This document shows positions 5,762-7,102 of a DNA stretch of 7,102 nt, piece by piece; within the stretch, counting starts at the first letter, position 1; every line of letters starts with the position of its first letter. This DNA is from an uncultured Clostridium sp. GTDB taxonomy: Bacteria; Bacillota; Clostridia; TANB77; CAG-465. The DNA lies in contig USJA01000052.1 of assembly GCA_900554875.1 (NCBI GenBank), positions 1 to 7,102 of the forward strand, written 5' to 3'. A program made the position numbers and the translations under genes. The notes under the pieces were generated by a model. The model searched no databases. It was not told the DNA's origin and saw nothing but the letters and a program-made list of their open reading frames with translations.

Positions 5762-6345
5762 CTTTTAGTAAGTAAAAAGACATCAAATCTTCCACCACAT
5801 ATACCACACCTATATTTCTTTGTTAAATTCCTATTTAGCCTTTTTCTATAGAAAGTTTGTCCACATTTAACACACTTTACTTTATAATTATATACTTCCT
5901 TTTCCTTATATTCTATATTACTATTTTTATAATCCTCTTTTTTATTGCCAACTCTTGATATATTATATCCAAGCTTTTCATTAATATAGTTTGCGTATTT
6001 TTTAAATTCTATACCATGGTCATTACAAAAGGGAATACAGTGTATAAGTTCGTGCATTATTGTATTTTTTATAATCTCATCATTTAACTCCATAAGCCAT
6101 CTACTTATATAAATGTGATGCAACTTAAATTTTTGATAAGAAATAACTTTTCTATTTTTGTATTTTCTTACCTTTTTATATTTTTTATCAGGGCATTCCT
6201 GCTTACAACAGCCATATCTTTTAGGTGATTTATTATATAAATTAATGTCTATTTTACCATACGTTTTCTCATCTAATATATGTATATCAATTTTTCCTAA
6301 TTCATCAATACATTCTTTATATAATTTTTCTAACTTTTCTTCCAT
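5755..6345 (-). CDS. SprT-like zinc metalloprotease
   Basis: SprT-like family protein of 196 aa. The metalloprotease core is HELIH (H98, E99, H102) with H110-G in CNDHGIEFKKYA as the likely third zinc ligand and E99 as the catalytic base. Before it, SPKRYGCC at 40-47 fits the 'R.G.C' segment seen upstream of HExxH in SprT domains, and FKLHHIYISRWLM (73-85) the strand preceding the catalytic helix. A C-terminal zinc ribbon has C158-x2-C161 and C180-x2-C183. Spartan and SprT proteins of eukaryotes digest DNA-protein crosslinks; the bacterial members are poorly studied, so the substrate is unknown. A TTG at 6366 would overlap the upstream gene, but the ATG at 6345 has AAGGA upstream, overlapping the HD gene stop, so it is preferred. 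Extra cysteines C46, C47 and C51 might bind metal. It is coupled to the HD gene by a 10-nt gap. Confidence 0.85.
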   Translation of the reverse strand: MEEKLEKLYKECIDELGKIDIHILDEKTYGKIDINLYNKSPKRYGCCKQECPDKKYKKVRKYKNRKVISYQKFKLHHIYISRWLMELNDEIIKNTIMHELIHCIPFCNDHGIEFKKYANYINEKLGYNISRVGNKKEDYKNSNIEYKEKEVYNYKVKCVKCGQTFYRKRLNRNLTKKYRCGICGGRFDVFLLTKSC

Positions 6346-6355
6346 TTGATATTCC

Positions 6356-6904
6356 TTATATATCAAAAAAATATGTAGATTCTAAATCAGACTCAAAAAG
6401 AAGCAATGCAAGTGGATATTTTTTATACGCAGCTCCAATTGTTGAATAAAGTTCTTTAGGTTCAGTAAATCCCATGTGCCACCTTATTGCATATTTTTCT
6501 TCATTAGTAAGTGATATAAACTCGGAAATCATCATTACAGATTTTTCACCATGGCCGTAAGGAATTGTATCATCTACTGTGTAATATGGAACTTTTTCCC
6601 ATTCACCATTTTTATTTTTAGCATTTCTATAATCAACTTTATAATAATTTAACTTACAAATATCATGCAAAAGAGCTGATATTTTTAATGTATCTGGATC
6701 AAATTCATACTCACTATTTTTTACTTTCTCACATAATATTTCATACACTTTTATACTATGTTCAACAAGCCCGCCCGCATAAGAACCATGAAATCTTGTA
6801 CTTGCTGGAGCTTCAAAAAAGTCAGTTTTTTCCAAAAAAGTTATTAATTTATCAATCCCTTCTCTATTTATACTTGTTAACAACTCTAACATTTTTTCTT
6901 TCAT
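6356..6904 (-). CDS. HD-domain phosphohydrolase-like protein
   Basis: A soluble 182-aa HD-superfamily protein. The metal-binding set is complete: H49 in GGLVEHSIKVYE, H80-D81 in ALLHDICKL, H118 in YGHGEKSV, H143 in IRWHMG and D173 in LLFESDLES. This pattern, with a short APASTRFHGSYAGGL lead-in, resembles the HD domain of YhaM-type 3'-5' exoribonucleases and small clostridial or phage HD hydrolases, but no OB-fold precedes it here. A phosphodiesterase or nucleotidase activity is likely from the family; the substrate is not known. The ATG at 6904 has only a weak binding site (GTGG 7 nt upstream, or AAGGA about 13 nt upstream), suggesting modest translation. It is the first gene of a two-gene unit with the SprT-like protease. 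Confidence 0.85.
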   Translation of the reverse strand: MKEKMLELLTSINREGIDKLITFLEKTDFFEAPASTRFHGSYAGGLVEHSIKVYEILCEKVKNSEYEFDPDTLKISALLHDICKLNYYKVDYRNAKNKNGEWEKVPYYTVDDTIPYGHGEKSVMMISEFISLTNEEKYAIRWHMGFTEPKELYSTIGAAYKKYPLALLLFESDLESTYFFDI

Positions 6905-7000
6905 TAATTAACCACTTTCCTTTCTTGATATAAGTCAAAATATAAATGAAAATCTAATATCACAATACACTTGTTTTTTATTGATTTTGAAAATTTACAC

Positions 7001-7017
7001 ATGATATTATATATCAT
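7001..7017. repeat. Palindrome over the -10 of the HD-gene promoter
   Basis: ATGATAT and ATATCAT form a perfect 7-bp inverted repeat around a 3-nt centre, covering the -10 hexamer at 7006-7011. The position suits a repressor operator. However, the sequence is almost all A and T, so a chance palindrome is quite possible. Confidence 0.35.
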
Positions 7018-7034
7018 ATTATATTATATTTCAA
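7006..7034 (-). promoter_or_regulatory. Promoter of the HD and SprT-like genes
   Basis: On the minus strand the -35 is TTGAAA (7029-7034, five of six matches to TTGACA), the spacer is 17 nt and the -10 is a perfect TATAAT (7006-7011). This is the best promoter match in the window. The start should be near 6999, giving a leader of about 95 nt that shows no clear stable fold. The remainder of the upstream stretch to 7102 holds no gene. Confidence 0.75.
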
Positions 7035-7052
7035 TTGATTTTTTAACGTTAG

Positions 7053-7076
7053 CGTAAAATAATCTTAGGTTTTACG
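7053..7076. repeat. Inverted repeat upstream of the HD-gene promoter
   Basis: CGTAAAA (7053-7059) and TTTTACG (7070-7076) are perfect inverted copies with a 10-nt centre. The repeat lies 19 nt upstream of the -35, where an activator could bind. No T-run follows on either side in a way that would make it a clear terminator. Its role is unknown. Confidence 0.35.
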
Positions 7077-7102
7077 AAATAAAAAAATAAACACAAAAAG
7101 AA

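Noticed and set aside
6688..6933. Plus-strand frame of 81 aa over the HD gene
   Set aside because: It covers the conserved HD motifs in antisense and has no plausible protein pattern or promoter.
7053..7076. Inverted repeat as a terminator of an upstream gene
   Set aside because: The minus-strand 3' side reads CTAACG before any A/T run, and no T-tract follows; a terminator cannot be supported.

Overview
This window is very AT-rich and every gene lies on the minus strand, so transcription runs from the high coordinates to the low ones. Strong AGGAGG-type ribosome binding sites, near-consensus TTGACA/TATAAT-type promoters and the gene order asp23 - amaP - DUF2273 - nusB - xseA - xseB point to a low-GC Gram-positive bacterium of the Clostridia type, possibly an uncultured gut lineage. 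This is inferred from style and synteny, not from a 16S rRNA.

Reading with transcription there are three blocks. (1) 6904-5755: an HD-domain phosphohydrolase-like protein followed 10 nt later by a SprT-like zinc metalloprotease, behind a near-consensus promoter (7006-7034) whose -10 sits in a small palindrome. (2) 5698-3581: an unusually short alanyl-tRNA synthetase (585 aa) and a HIT-family nucleotide hydrolase, with a promoter inside the end of the SprT gene (5733-5761) and a probable terminator hairpin at 3540-3573. (3) 3414-23: a seven-gene operon from its own promoter (3468-3496), encoding the Asp23 envelope-stress protein, its membrane anchor AmaP, a small DUF2273 membrane protein, the antitermination factor NusB, both subunits of exonuclease VII, and a 58-aa protein I do not recognise. 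It ends in a strong terminator (9-45) that overlaps the last codons of that small gene.

Asp23, AmaP and DUF2273 probably form one membrane-associated module. NusB acts in rRNA transcription, and XseA with XseB form one nuclease. Several starts were moved inward from the longest open frame (orf58, xseA, DUF2273, amaP, HIT, SprT-like), because internal ATG or TTG codons carry the better ribosome binding site and match family N-termini.

The most notable items are the minimal AlaRS, which lacks the usual linker barrel and C-Ala domain and carries a four-cysteine insertion; a perfect 12-bp hairpin filling the asp23-amaP gap; and the small unrecognised gene fused to the operon terminator. I see no mobile element, CRISPR array, tRNA or rRNA, and no gene cluster that clearly amounts to a new defence or metabolic system.
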